Source: JAAXVQ01 sp964604705 (GTDB taxonomy: Bacteria; Oederibacteriota; JAAXVQ01). Taken from it: DNA of 64,000 nucleotides. Of this stretch, positions 28,160 through 36,745 are shown one piece after another; position 1 is the stretch's first letter, and each line of letters opens with the position of its first letter. The translations under genes were made by a program, and so were the position numbers. Under the pieces are notes generated by a model. That model saw only the letters and a list, made by a program, of their open reading frames with translations, was not told the origin of the DNA and searched no databases. The stretch spans positions 1 through 64,000 of the forward strand of contig CAZSAP010000011.1 of NCBI GenBank assembly GCA_964604705.1, given 5' to 3'.

Positions 28160-28854
28160 TTTTGGTCTCCTTCATCTAAACCTTTCTTGACTTTAGATTT
28201 GTTACGCTGGGCTACTGTCATTTTCGGCTTTAATGCATCCATAGCCAAGTTCAAACGCATGTCAATGGCGCGATCGCTTAGCATAAGGGGGATAATAATG
28301 GCTTTTAGCCAGTCGTACTGAGGCTTAAGCTTGATTCGTTCCAAAAGCGCCGCTACGATGTTCGGACCTACCATCGAAACGGCTAAAAACACACCTTCAA
28401 TGGGCAAAGGAACGTCCTTTTTAAGATTGCCCGATTTGCGCGCTTCCTGGATGATTTGCAATAGAATGCTCACATGCCGGTGAAAATTATTTTCAATAAA
28501 GCGAATAGTCGGCTGATGTTGATCCATGACGTCCCGACCCAGCGCCAGCAACAACTTACGGTTGTCGCGTACAAAGCGCGCCAACGTTGTAAAGGCATTT
28601 TTCAAGCGTTCATCCGCATCCTTCCCTTTCGCTGCCTCAAACGAAAAATGGGAATAAAACCGTTCGTAATATTCTTCCATGACTTTTTCACAAAAGGCTT
28701 CTTTGTTTTTAAAGTGATAATTAAACATCCCGAGATTCACCTTGGCTTTTTCCGCAACCTTACGCAATTTCAAACCACTGAATCCAGTCTCAGGCAATAA
28801 ATCCAAAGCCGCTTGAATAAGACGCTGATCGGTGTTTTGGGAAGGACGTACCAT
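28156..28854 (-). CDS. TetR-family repressor of the efflux operon
   Basis: 232-residue regulator. The N-terminal helix-turn-helix is clear (LIQAALDLLPETGFSGLKLRKVAEKAKVNLGMFNYHF; key residues G..GLKLR..A..A.V..G..NYHF). The C-terminal ligand domain resembles CecR/YbiH. ATG 28854 has AAGGAG at 8 bp; the in-frame start 11 codons upstream has none. It is first gene of the operon and has two TetR-type palindromes just upstream, so autorepression is expected, released by a pump substrate. Confidence 0.9.
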   Translation of the reverse strand: MVRPSQNTDQRLIQAALDLLPETGFSGLKLRKVAEKAKVNLGMFNYHFKNKEAFCEKVMEEYYERFYSHFSFEAAKGKDADERLKNAFTTLARFVRDNRKLLLALGRDVMDQHQPTIRFIENNFHRHVSILLQIIQEARKSGNLKKDVPLPIEGVFLAVSMVGPNIVAALLERIKLKPQYDWLKAIIIPLMLSDRAIDMRLNLAMDALKPKMTVAQRNKSKVKKGLDEGDQK

Positions 28855-28878
28855 ATACCCGACTCCTTGAAGTTTTTT

Positions 28879-28923
28879 ATTATACACTCTGTATAATTAC
28901 GACATAACTATACATCATGTATA
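28879..28923 (-). promoter_or_regulatory. Two TetR-type palindromic operators
   Basis: Palindrome 1 (28879-28897) is 19 bp with half-sites ATTATACA and TGTATAAT around 3 bp. Palindrome 2 (28909-28923) is TATACAT-C-ATGTATA. Their centres are 28 bp apart and the half-sites share TATACA, so one dimeric regulator could bind both. They sit 25-70 bp upstream of the repressor start and include TATAAT, a perfect -10 box in either direction. Confidence 0.8.
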
Positions 28924-29300
28924 ATTAATGTCAAACTTTTTTTCGGTCAAACAAACCCACTTCCATTTGGCTTCCATCCGCACACTCTGCACCCGCAACC
29001 CAACTGCCTAAAAATCAGTCACTTTCTTCCGCTGCTTGGACAGAAATAAAAACACACGTTTTAAGGCTATATTTTCTCGACTAAAATCATTTTTTGCCTA
29101 TTTTTCAAGGCAATTTAGGGTATAAAACCCACTATTTTCTTTAAGAAAAAACTTGAAATAAACCCCATTTAGGATGAAACTTATAGCATATCAATTTTCA
29201 AATCTACACCACCCTCATTCCATAATGAAAGGAGGATAGGGGGAAGCATCCTGTTCTTCACGCTGCTGCGCGCAGCAAAATTTTCCATCGAGGTGATCCA
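28924..29300. other. AT-rich intergenic region upstream of the secreted trio
   Basis: No gene is seen in this 377-bp stretch. It must hold the promoter for the secreted-protein genes, but I could not identify a clear -35/-10 pair. A perfect 14-bp palindrome TGCTGCG-CGCAGCA lies at 29264-29277, followed by AAATTTT, inside the likely 5' leader; it could form a hairpin near the ribosome site. Confidence 0.5.
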
Positions 29301-29903
29301 ATGAAGAAAGCTTTACTCGGTCTACTGTTTCTCGGTTTAGGTCTAGGCATTGCGGCGGCCTCGTATGCCGCCAGCACCACTGCCGATGTGTACATTCACG
29401 TATTCGTCGTCTCGGGTGACGTCTCCATCGAGCGTGTCACCGTGGACGCCAATGTTTATTTCGCCCCCCAAATTGCCGTTGGAACTTCCACATCGACAGC
29501 GTATGCGGTATCGTTCCGTAACGCGGGCGATACCAATGCCAACTGGTCGATTCATGCTCAAACCACGTTCGCGGGTTGGGCGTTCTTGAACGATGCTCCG
29601 GGTACAGCCATTGCCGCCATTGATCAATGCCGTCTGTCTGCCCTATTTGCGTCAAATGCCACAGCACCTGTAATGGGCGATTATCTGGTGGATGACGTCA
29701 TCACCGGAGCCACAGTACTTAGCTCCGCTACCACTTACGCGATCACAGCCGATGCCGCGGCGTTGAAGGGTTACAATGTACCCCCGACCGTGGGTGCTTC
29801 ACGTTACTTGTATTTCCGCTTCGATGCTCCGATTACGGGCTCGTCCAATTTGAACACAGATCAGATTTCAAACATCCAGGTTACAGCCACGTCTGCGATC
29901 TAA
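29301..29903 (+). CDS. Secreted protein of unknown function, paralogue A
   Basis: 200 residues with a signal peptide ending near SYAAS. The mature part is rich in Ala, Thr, Val and Ser and looks all-beta, with strands such as VYIHVFVVSGDVSIERV and the conserved stretch AVSFRNAGDTNANWSIHAQ. One Cys is present (DQCRLS). It matches no family I can name. It is about 75% identical to the next gene over the full 200 residues. The GAGG site lies at good distance from ATG 29301. Size, fold and pairing suggest a surface-layer, pilus-like or polymeric matrix subunit; this is inference only. Confidence 0.85.
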   Translation: MKKALLGLLFLGLGLGIAAASYAASTTADVYIHVFVVSGDVSIERVTVDANVYFAPQIAVGTSTSTAYAVSFRNAGDTNANWSIHAQTTFAGWAFLNDAPGTAIAAIDQCRLSALFASNATAPVMGDYLVDDVITGATVLSSATTYAITADAAALKGYNVPPTVGASRYLYFRFDAPITGSSNLNTDQISNIQVTATSAI

Positions 29904-29916
29904 GACCCGTATTACT

Positions 29917-29952
29917 CCATGGGGCCAGGTTCGGATCAGCCTGGCCTCATGG
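29917..29952 (+). repeat. Intergenic hairpin between the two paralogues
   Basis: A 13-bp stem (29917-29929 with 29940-29952) has one G-U pair and a 10-nt loop. There is no T run after it, so it is more likely to protect or process mRNA than to terminate fully. Confidence 0.6.
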
Positions 29953-29995
29953 ATGTTCGATAGTGTGATCCGACCATAACTCTTGAGGTGAACCA

Positions 29996-30598
29996 ATGAG
30001 AAAACTGTTGTTGATTTTGGCTTTATCGGTCCTAGGTCTCGGCATGACTGCGGCTGTCTACGCTGCCAGCACTACCGCGGATGTGTTTGTCCACGTGTTC
30101 GTCGTCTCGGGTGATGTCTCGATTGAACGTACCACAGTAGATGCCAACCTCTATTTTGCACCCCAGATTTTGGCCAACTCCTCCACCACCACAGCCTTTG
30201 CCGTTTCCTTCCGTAACGCAGGCGACACCAATGCCAATTGGTCGATTCATGCTCAATCCGCCTTTGCGGGTTGGACGTTCTTGACCGATGCTCCGGGTAC
30301 GGCCATTGCTGCTATCGATCGTTGCCGTTTATCGGCAGTTTTTGCAGCCAACGGCGCTGCTCCGGCTTTAGCCAACTTTACGGTGGATGACGTCATCAGC
30401 GGCGCGACCATTGGTTGCTCGGCTACTAATTATGCCATCACTGCGGATGCGGTTGGCGTAAAGGGGTATAACGTTCCCCCGACTGTAGGTGCGTCACGCT
30501 ATCTCTTCTTCCGGTTTGATGCCCCCTTGGCGGGTTCGTCAAATTTGAACACCGATCAAGTTTCGAACATCCAAGTCACATCCGCATCAGCCATATAA
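29996..30598 (+). CDS. Secreted protein of unknown function, paralogue B
   Basis: 200 residues, same length as the upstream gene; about 49 positions differ by eye (about 75% identity). Differences cluster in the signal peptide and a patch around residues 120-132 and 140. It keeps the C at DRCRLS and gains a second Cys (IGCSAT), which could allow a disulfide. The most conserved blocks are HVFVVSGDVSIER, AVSFRNAGDTNANWSIHAQ and GYNVPPTVGASRYL. TGAGG precedes ATG 29996. A recent tandem duplication under purifying selection is likely; no known family is recognised. Confidence 0.85.
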   Translation: MRKLLLILALSVLGLGMTAAVYAASTTADVFVHVFVVSGDVSIERTTVDANLYFAPQILANSSTTTAFAVSFRNAGDTNANWSIHAQSAFAGWTFLTDAPGTAIAAIDRCRLSAVFAANGAAPALANFTVDDVISGATIGCSATNYAITADAVGVKGYNVPPTVGASRYLFFRFDAPLAGSSNLNTDQVSNIQVTSASAI

Positions 30599-30615
30599 GA
30601 GCAGTCTGGTTTCCT

Positions 30616-30644
30616 GGGTCCGGGCCGTTTGACGGCTCGGACCC
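30616..30644 (+). terminator. Strong hairpin after the second paralogue
   Basis: A 13-bp GC-rich stem (30616-30628 with 30632-30644) with one G-U pair and a 3-nt loop is followed by TTTCATTC. The weak T tract suggests partial termination, which would lower expression of the third gene relative to the paralogues. Confidence 0.6.
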
Positions 30645-30706
30645 TTTCATTCATGCCAGTCGCGGTACTTCAATCACTCTGGCCATAACTTTGAGGGGGA
30701 TGACGA

Positions 30707-31621
30707 ATGCGTAGCTATCCACACACGATTTCCAAATCGCTATTTTTGTTGCTCTTCGCCGTATTTCTTGCAACATCCGTATGCGCGGCCCAGTTGAAAA
30801 TGAAGAATTACGGTGAAGTGGTCGTTGACAACCTTCAGATCGGGACTACCTACAGCATGGTCGAATTGGTCAACCTCCCGTTGGAAATCACCAATGGGGA
30901 CACCAATGCGAATTCGTTTGAAATAGAAATTTTACAGCCCGGCAAAGCCGAACTTAAGCCTGGTTACGAACCGATTCCGGATAAGACTTGGGTCTCAATT
31001 ACCCCAAGCCAGATTAACATCGAGGCTCAAGGCACGTACAAAACCGACGTCAAACTGATTATTCCCAACGAGACAAAGTATCTGGGTAAGAAATTCCAAG
31101 CCGATATCCGGATCAATTCCGTGAATAAAAATAAAAGCATGATGGCCATTGCCCTCGGCGTGCGCGGCCGCATTCTTTTTGGTTTGGCTGCTGAAAAACG
31201 CGCCGCGGTGGCGCAGCCCAAGTTGAATATGGATTTTTCCGTTACACCCTCGATCTTGCGTATCAAAGATGTGGCCGTGGGTAAAAAAGTTGAACTTGTA
31301 ACCGAAGATAAAAAGCCCATCACTTTGGAAAACTCCAGCAAATCCAAGACTGTTTTCATGCTGCAAAGTTTGAACCCCAAAGAAACCACCTTGCCCAAAG
31401 AACCGGACTATGAGCAAGCCCCCAGTGCCAATATGCTCACAGTTGACAAAGAAGAAATCACTTTAGGTTCTGGCGACAAGCAGACGTTTAAGGTTTTTGT
31501 TGAATTTCCAGATAAACCGGAATTCAAGGGAAAAAACTTCCAATTCTTGCTTTCCGTATCTACTGGAAACGCCACCAGTGGCGCGCGCTTCGTTCAGGTC
31601 TTAATCAATACGCAAAAATAA
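30707..31621 (+). CDS. Secreted Ig-like protein of unknown function, third gene of the trio
   Basis: 304 residues with a signal peptide ending near VCAAQ. Two Ig-like beta-sandwich segments are suggested: about 25-165, with the late motif VSITPSQINIEAQGTYKTDVKL, and about 180-304, with LTVDKEEITLGSGDKQTFKVFVE. This repeated 'sits above threshold, then beta strand' pattern is like chaperone-type or DUF916-type Ig domains that bind other surface proteins. The mature protein is Lys-rich (basic), unlike the two neutral paralogues before it. GAGGGGG precedes ATG 30707. It may be a periplasmic chaperone or anchor for the paralogues; that is inference. Confidence 0.85.
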   Translation: MRSYPHTISKSLFLLLFAVFLATSVCAAQLKMKNYGEVVVDNLQIGTTYSMVELVNLPLEITNGDTNANSFEIEILQPGKAELKPGYEPIPDKTWVSITPSQINIEAQGTYKTDVKLIIPNETKYLGKKFQADIRINSVNKNKSMMAIALGVRGRILFGLAAEKRAAVAQPKLNMDFSVTPSILRIKDVAVGKKVELVTEDKKPITLENSSKSKTVFMLQSLNPKETTLPKEPDYEQAPSANMLTVDKEEITLGSGDKQTFKVFVEFPDKPEFKGKNFQFLLSVSTGNATSGARFVQVLINTQK

Positions 31622-31638
31622 TTTTCTTCACTCATACC

Positions 31639-31669
31639 AGCCCGGGAAGCAAATTTTGCTTTCCGGGCT
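31639..31669 (+). terminator. Intrinsic terminator of the secreted trio
   Basis: A 14-bp stem (31639-31652 with 31656-31669), with one G-U pair and a 3-nt loop, is followed by TTATTTTA. It ends the trio and may act in both directions, since the convergent CheX-like gene ends at 31675. Confidence 0.85.
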
Positions 31670-31674
31670 TTATT

Positions 31675-32697
31675 TTACCCTTCGCTTCCCCGTTTCCGGA
31701 TCACCGTAATATGAACTTGGACCCAGCCCAGTTCCACTTTCGCCCAAGCGGCTTCTTGTTCCTTCACCAATTCAATCACTCCATCGTAAAAAACCGGCAA
31801 TCCTCGACGCAGAATCGGATTTTGCCCAAATAGCTTTTGCTTTAGAATACCACTCAAAATATTCAAAATTTCTTTAAGCACATCCGCCACTTCTAAAAGC
31901 TCAAGCGTCTCGGTTGGAGCCAGCTTGAGAAAAATCCGTGCCAGTTCCTCAGCCCCGCGCTTATCTGTCAGCAATCCAATCAGGGCGGCGTCCTCTTTGC
32001 TTACAACGGGCATATAGACTGCCATAACCTCCGAATTCCGCAACCCCACATTGCGACTTTGAATACGGTATTCTTCAATCCCCAACGTTTTCTCAGCAAA
32101 CGAAAGCGCCGCATGCACGGTTTCTCCCAGCCATTCTTGAATACTCATGCGTGGGTCCACTCGTCCCACGTGGTCCCACTCAATGTGAAAGGTACTGGCC
32201 ACATCTTCCACCAAACAAAAATACACAGTACGGCCGCCCCACTTCACAACCGCACATAACGATTCTTGGCGTGGTCCCAGTTCAATAAAACCGTTAAGGG
32301 ATAACGGCAATCCCGAGGTAACCAACGGCTTATATTCGGGCATCTCGCGTTTTACCAGACCCACAATAATATTGACCATCTCTTTTAAGCCATCAAACAC
32401 GTCCTCACGTGCAAGCGCCTCACTTGCCTCCGATTCCAAGCCTAAAAATGTCCGCACCAGTTCTTGCCCATCTTCGTATTTGATAAAAACCCCCATAAGC
32501 AACGCCTCATGCCCGCACTCCACTGGGAGATAAGCGCCTATGCATTCGCCTGTTTTGGCAACCGAGTCACGCAACACAACTTTTTTGGGTGTATCTTTAA
32601 GGAGCAACTCAACATGAAACCCAGGCATGCCGGTTGAATCGCGCACAAAGGTTTCGACAGCGACAGTCATTTTATCCATCCAATAGCGTAAGGACAT
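31675..32697 (-). CDS. Protein with two CheX-type phosphatase domains
   Basis: 340 residues from ATG 32697. The chain holds two tandem CheX/CheC-like units, about residues 1-170 and 171-340. Each keeps the phosphatase motif D-x3-E-x2-N: DGLKEMVN in the first and DVLKEILN in the second, followed 21 residues later by the family's Pro. CheX removes phosphate from CheY-P and so ends a chemotaxis signal. Both sites look intact. No che operon is adjacent; a chemoreceptor and several hybrid kinases are in the same window. A longer open frame upstream (to 32778) has no ribosome site near its start. Confidence 0.75.
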   Translation of the reverse strand: MSLRYWMDKMTVAVETFVRDSTGMPGFHVELLLKDTPKKVVLRDSVAKTGECIGAYLPVECGHEALLMGVFIKYEDGQELVRTFLGLESEASEALAREDVFDGLKEMVNIIVGLVKREMPEYKPLVTSGLPLSLNGFIELGPRQESLCAVVKWGGRTVYFCLVEDVASTFHIEWDHVGRVDPRMSIQEWLGETVHAALSFAEKTLGIEEYRIQSRNVGLRNSEVMAVYMPVVSKEDAALIGLLTDKRGAEELARIFLKLAPTETLELLEVADVLKEILNILSGILKQKLFGQNPILRRGLPVFYDGVIELVKEQEAAWAKVELGWVQVHITVIRKRGSEG

Positions 32698-32837
32698 ACT
32701 GCCACGCTCCCAATTTCCAGACCTATTGTACGTTAAAAGCATCGGTACCCTCGAAAAGCAGCTAAAGACTCTTTTCATACTGCCCGATCGAATAATAATA
32801 TGGTATAGTTCCTGATCTTTGCAAACCTGAGGAAAAC

Positions 32838-33746
32838 ATGACTAAATCAAGCCCCATGACGCAACTTTTACTGGGTGTCATTGCGATCAGTTTTTCGGCC
32901 ACTTTGGTAAAATACGTACCTCATATCCATCCTACGGTAAGCGCCTTTTATCGAACCTTTTACTCCACCCTTATTTTATTCGGGCTTTCTTGGCTGCAGC
33001 ATCGGACCGAATGGAAACCCAACAATCATCGTTGGCTGATGCCCTCTTTTTGGGCTGGCATGTTTCTGGCCGCCGACTTGATCCTCTGGCATAAAACCAT
33101 TTTGTACATTGGATCCGGACCGGCGACCTTGCTCGGAAATTCTCAAATCATTTTCGTTTCCATCTTCGCCTTTCTCTTCTTCAAAGAAAAATTTTCCCCT
33201 TACTTTCTCCTATTCCTACCCCTCATTTTTCTGGGCTTATACTGGGCGATCCCCAAAACCCAAATTATGATTTCACCCCAACTCGGATTACTCATGGGGC
33301 TTATCGTAGGCTTAACCTACGCAGGATTTCTCATCGGAATGCGCTATGCGAAGTCACTGACCGGCCAACATTACCCCGAAATACTCTCCCTGGCCTTTAT
33401 CTTACTTGTAACCACAGTATTCATCGGCGGATATGCCGTGTGGGTAGAACAGCGATCCCTCACCGGAATTGTGCTCCACGACCATGGTATCCTTTTCCTT
33501 ATGGGACTAATCCCACAAAGCCTAGGTTGGATATTAATTAAATCCAATTTGACTAAATTCTCTTCTCATCAAGGCAGTCTCACACTCCTGCTGCAGCCCA
33601 TCCTAACCATTGTATGGGGAACGTTGCTCTTTCATGAACCTCTTGGGGGTTGGCAACTTTTCGGTATGTTTTTAGCGCTAATTTCTTTGGCCCTTTACCA
33701 ATTCCGCTTCGCTCCGCAAAGTCAGCCGGCCTTATTACCGAACTAG
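32838..33746 (+). CDS. EamA/DMT-family transporter
   Basis: 302-residue inner-membrane protein with about ten hydrophobic helices in two EamA repeats; typical features are the YRTFYSTLILF helix, WHKTILYIGSGPATLLGN and the late QPILTIVWGTLLFHEPLG. DMT transporters move metabolites such as amino acids or nucleotide sugars. ATG 32838 has GAGG. The substrate is not predictable. Confidence 0.88.
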   Translation: MTKSSPMTQLLLGVIAISFSATLVKYVPHIHPTVSAFYRTFYSTLILFGLSWLQHRTEWKPNNHRWLMPSFWAGMFLAADLILWHKTILYIGSGPATLLGNSQIIFVSIFAFLFFKEKFSPYFLLFLPLIFLGLYWAIPKTQIMISPQLGLLMGLIVGLTYAGFLIGMRYAKSLTGQHYPEILSLAFILLVTTVFIGGYAVWVEQRSLTGIVLHDHGILFLMGLIPQSLGWILIKSNLTKFSSHQGSLTLLLQPILTIVWGTLLFHEPLGGWQLFGMFLALISLALYQFRFAPQSQPALLPN

Positions 33747-33883
33747 TCAATCTTCCCAAACGCATATACCCTTGTTTTTCCAAGCCGGTACCCACACAAA
33801 TATATTTACCCACCCCTTTGTTCCGCCTATAAAGCGCCGATACTTCTGGTGGATTGACAGTGCTATGGTAAGGAGCCTGCGTT

Positions 33884-34912
33884 ATGGACGAAGAATTCAT
33901 ACAGGACATTTCCTCGTGTCTTTCATCGGAAATGGCATCACAGACCGAACAGCATTCCGACATTATCCGTGAAAACAGTTCAGCCCTTTGCATCGAGGAC
34001 ATAGATTCGGGGATTGCCTTGGAGAAAACCCTAGGCTTATATGCTGCTCGCATACGGCAACTGAAAGCGGAAATATCACATTATAAAAAAGAAACAGACG
34101 AGGTGGTGGATCAAAACCTTATTTCCAATTTGGAATTGATTGCCTTAAACCAAGAACTCGAAGTGAAGGTCAAACAACGAACGCGTGAGCTTGAAAATGC
34201 CAACGAAAAACTTTCCGAACTAAATGCCGTAAAAGAATCACTCATGCACATGATTGTCCATGACATGAAAAACCCTTTAACGGCCATCTTGGGAACGCTT
34301 AGCTTGTTTGAACGTAACTCGTTCGGCCTCAAAAGCGAACTTCACGAATTGCTCATAGGCTCATTGGGGCACGGGCATAAGCTGCTGGACATGATCGAAG
34401 GCATTTTATTTATCAGTCGTATGAAAACCAAAGAATTTAGACTGAAGTTGAATCCAACCAATTTAATCGCCTTGATGCGTCAAAGCATCGCTCTGATGAG
34501 CAATACCACTGGTTCCAAACAGCTCACGTTCAATTTCTCACCCCCCTGTGACGAATTCTATCTATCGGTGGACGAACAGATCATCGAACGTGTCATCCAC
34601 AATTTACTCAACAACGCTATAAAATATTCACCGGCCGGCCATACGATCGAGATCGAATTCGATGTGCTTCCCAATCAGGTATCCATCTCCGTCACCAATA
34701 TCGGCGAACCCATTCCCGTCGAACATCACCTAAAAATCTTCAATCTTTTTTCCAGAGTCAATGCCAACGACACCCAGCTTTCCGGAACGGGGATCGGTTT
34801 AAATTTTTGTAAACTCGCAATCGAAGCTCACCATGGCGATATTCGTGTCGTTTCCCCGGTCCCCCCTTCCCAGCAAGGGGTAAAATTCATTTTCACACTC
34901 CCTCGCGCATAG
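33884..34912 (+). CDS. Soluble sensor histidine kinase
   Basis: 342 residues, no transmembrane helix. The N-terminal ~110 residues include a long charged coiled coil (about 55-115) and no known sensor domain. HisKA has H126 in IVHDMKNPLTA. HATPase_c has NLLNNAIKYSP, a degenerate first G box (VTNIGEPIP) and a good second one (GTGIGLNFCK). No receiver is attached and no response regulator is adjacent. ATG 33884 has AAGGAG. Confidence 0.9.
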   Translation: MDEEFIQDISSCLSSEMASQTEQHSDIIRENSSALCIEDIDSGIALEKTLGLYAARIRQLKAEISHYKKETDEVVDQNLISNLELIALNQELEVKVKQRTRELENANEKLSELNAVKESLMHMIVHDMKNPLTAILGTLSLFERNSFGLKSELHELLIGSLGHGHKLLDMIEGILFISRMKTKEFRLKLNPTNLIALMRQSIALMSNTTGSKQLTFNFSPPCDEFYLSVDEQIIERVIHNLLNNAIKYSPAGHTIEIEFDVLPNQVSISVTNIGEPIPVEHHLKIFNLFSRVNANDTQLSGTGIGLNFCKLAIEAHHGDIRVVSPVPPSQQGVKFIFTLPRA

Positions 34913-35015
34913 GCAAACCTTCCCATTATTTAAAGAACCGACTTTATTCCTCGGGGTCAATCACATGCATAAGATTATAACGATTTTCTTATATTTCGAC
35001 TGGAGGTTGAGCATC

Positions 35016-35777
35016 ATGCGTTTATTTTCACGATTATTTAGAAGTACGGGGTTACTCGCTTTGCTGGTTTTTGTACAGTCTGTTACACTGAGTTCAGCAG
35101 AACTCTTTCCAATTTCTGGTAAAGGTACCATTGAGGGTGTATTTGGAGACGTTGATTTTATACCGTCCCTTTCGGCGCCTTTAGACAGACTTTCTGTTTT
35201 TATACATCGTTCTGAATCGTTAAAGCATGATCCTGTCAAGCAAGCGTATACAAGGGAACCTGTTTTGAGAATTGACCCTGACCGATACCTGACTCACGTT
35301 TTATCAACACTTCGCAAGCTTGATTCAGCTGCATCATTTACACTCTTGGAATTGCAATTGAACCGTAAAGATTCAATGCTGTACCGTCTCTACAAGCAAT
35401 GGGCCGAAGTTCCTCCGCAGTTGCGGCACGATTGGGTGCGCAAACAGGTGATATTTTTAAGTGCCATCGCTGATTTTCTAAACACAGCGGCCCTAACACC
35501 CACCCAACTTCGGGAAAACGTGTTGTTTCTTTCTAAGTTCAACCGTACACTTGAGTTGTCGCGTTCCCACGCTGTTCCACATGTGGATTTATCCAATCCC
35601 ATGAAAATCCACTCCGGTGTTTTTTATATACCATCGGTGTTAATGTCAGGCAGCCATCGCGGATTATTAGGTGCCTGGCTGGATCTCTTGGATAATGCTG
35701 AAATTGCTTTGGATGAAAACATGCTGCCGCTCACAACACCGCGCTGGCTCATACGATCGTTTGAAAACGCTTCTTAA
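35016..35777 (+). CDS. Secreted protein of unknown function
   Basis: 253 residues from ATG 35016 (GGAGG upstream; an in-frame ATG at 34965 would extend the leader). A signal peptide ends near LSSAE. The mature part is mainly helical with many Leu and Arg residues. No family, catalytic motif or repeat is recognised. It is alone between the kinase and an inverted repeat at 35780-35828. Confidence 0.75.
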   Translation: MRLFSRLFRSTGLLALLVFVQSVTLSSAELFPISGKGTIEGVFGDVDFIPSLSAPLDRLSVFIHRSESLKHDPVKQAYTREPVLRIDPDRYLTHVLSTLRKLDSAASFTLLELQLNRKDSMLYRLYKQWAEVPPQLRHDWVRKQVIFLSAIADFLNTAALTPTQLRENVLFLSKFNRTLELSRSHAVPHVDLSNPMKIHSGVFYIPSVLMSGSHRGLLGAWLDLLDNAEIALDENMLPLTTPRWLIRSFENAS

Positions 35778-35779
35778 TG

Positions 35780-35828
35780 GTTCAAGTAGGGAAGGTTATT
35801 TGCGGTGTGCGCCTTTCCCTACTTGAAC
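35780..35828 (+). terminator. Long inverted repeat after the unknown secreted gene
   Basis: A near-perfect 16/17-bp stem (35780-35795 with 35812-35828, one bulge) surrounds a 16-nt loop. There is no T run, so the factor-independent terminator assignment is weak; it could instead act as an mRNA-end stabiliser. Confidence 0.5.
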
Positions 35829-35916
35829 GATCTGCCTAAGACACTCGTCTCCTTTTGTGCTATACTATTTTTGCTTGAATAGTCGTGAGCACATACAGGC
35901 TCCTCAAGGAGGCTTT

Positions 35917-36744
35917 ATGGCCATTCCCCAGATGAACCAACTTCCCAACTCGCACATTCAGTACCGGGAGTGGCGTACTACAACCCCACCGGCAGCCGGA
36001 CTAATCCTCATTCATGGGCTGGGGGCACATTCCGCCCGCTGGGATTTTCTCGGTCAGTATTTCCTTAAAAACCAGGTTGCTTCCTGGGCGATTGAACTTT
36101 CGGGATTTGGTGAGACGCCAGGTGTTCGGGGCGATATTCAAGCATTTGAACATTATTATTCCGACATCCTTGTCTTGCACGCAGCCGTTCGCAAACAATT
36201 CCCTTCTCTGCCTCTATTCCTTGTGGGAGAAAGCATGGGGGGATTGATCGCTGTACGCCTGATGGAAAGGCACCCGCAATCGTGGCAAGGCCTTATCGCT
36301 ATTTCACCCGCCTTTGAAAACGCGATGCGCTTTGGGCTTGCTGACTATCTCACCATTGTCACCATGCTGTGGGTTCGACCCCAAACCCAGATCCGTGTCC
36401 CGTTCACAGCCGCTATGTGCACACGTGATCAAGCGTATCAACAGATCATGGAAAACTCTCCTTGGGAACTGAGAACCGCGAGTGTTCGGCTGTTGGTGCT
36501 CATCTTAAAGGAACAATTTCTGGCCAAAATCAACCTCACGAAAATGACACGTCCTGCCCTTTTTCAACTTGCCGGAAAAGATTATTTGGTTCAGCCCGCC
36601 GGTGGAGTGAAGGCCTTTCAGCACCTTGGGAGTCCGGACAAAAAGCTTATTCACTATCCGGACATGCATCATGCACTTTCGATTGATTTGGACCGCGAGA
36701 CCGTATTTCGCGATGCGTACGCTTGGCTAAAGGAGCGAATCTAG
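35917..36744 (+). CDS. Alpha/beta hydrolase, monoacylglycerol-lipase-like
   Basis: 275-residue serine hydrolase. The nucleophile is in GESMGG, the oxyanion region in LIHGLGAHSARW, the acid residue in GKDYLVQPAG and the His in DMHHALSID. The fold and HGLGAHSARW motif match Hydrolase_4 monoacylglycerol lipases. I start at ATG 35917 behind AGGAGG; the open frame reaches further without one. It lies one base before the glycerol kinase gene, which supports a role in releasing glycerol from acylglycerols. Confidence 0.88.
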   Translation: MAIPQMNQLPNSHIQYREWRTTTPPAAGLILIHGLGAHSARWDFLGQYFLKNQVASWAIELSGFGETPGVRGDIQAFEHYYSDILVLHAAVRKQFPSLPLFLVGESMGGLIAVRLMERHPQSWQGLIAISPAFENAMRFGLADYLTIVTMLWVRPQTQIRVPFTAAMCTRDQAYQQIMENSPWELRTASVRLLVLILKEQFLAKINLTKMTRPALFQLAGKDYLVQPAGGVKAFQHLGSPDKKLIHYPDMHHALSIDLDRETVFRDAYAWLKERI

Positions 36745-36745
36745 T

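Noticed and set aside
29264..29277. Palindrome in the leader of the secreted trio as a terminator or operator
   Set aside because: Perfect but short, without a T run on the right or a candidate regulator; kept only as a note in the intergenic entry.
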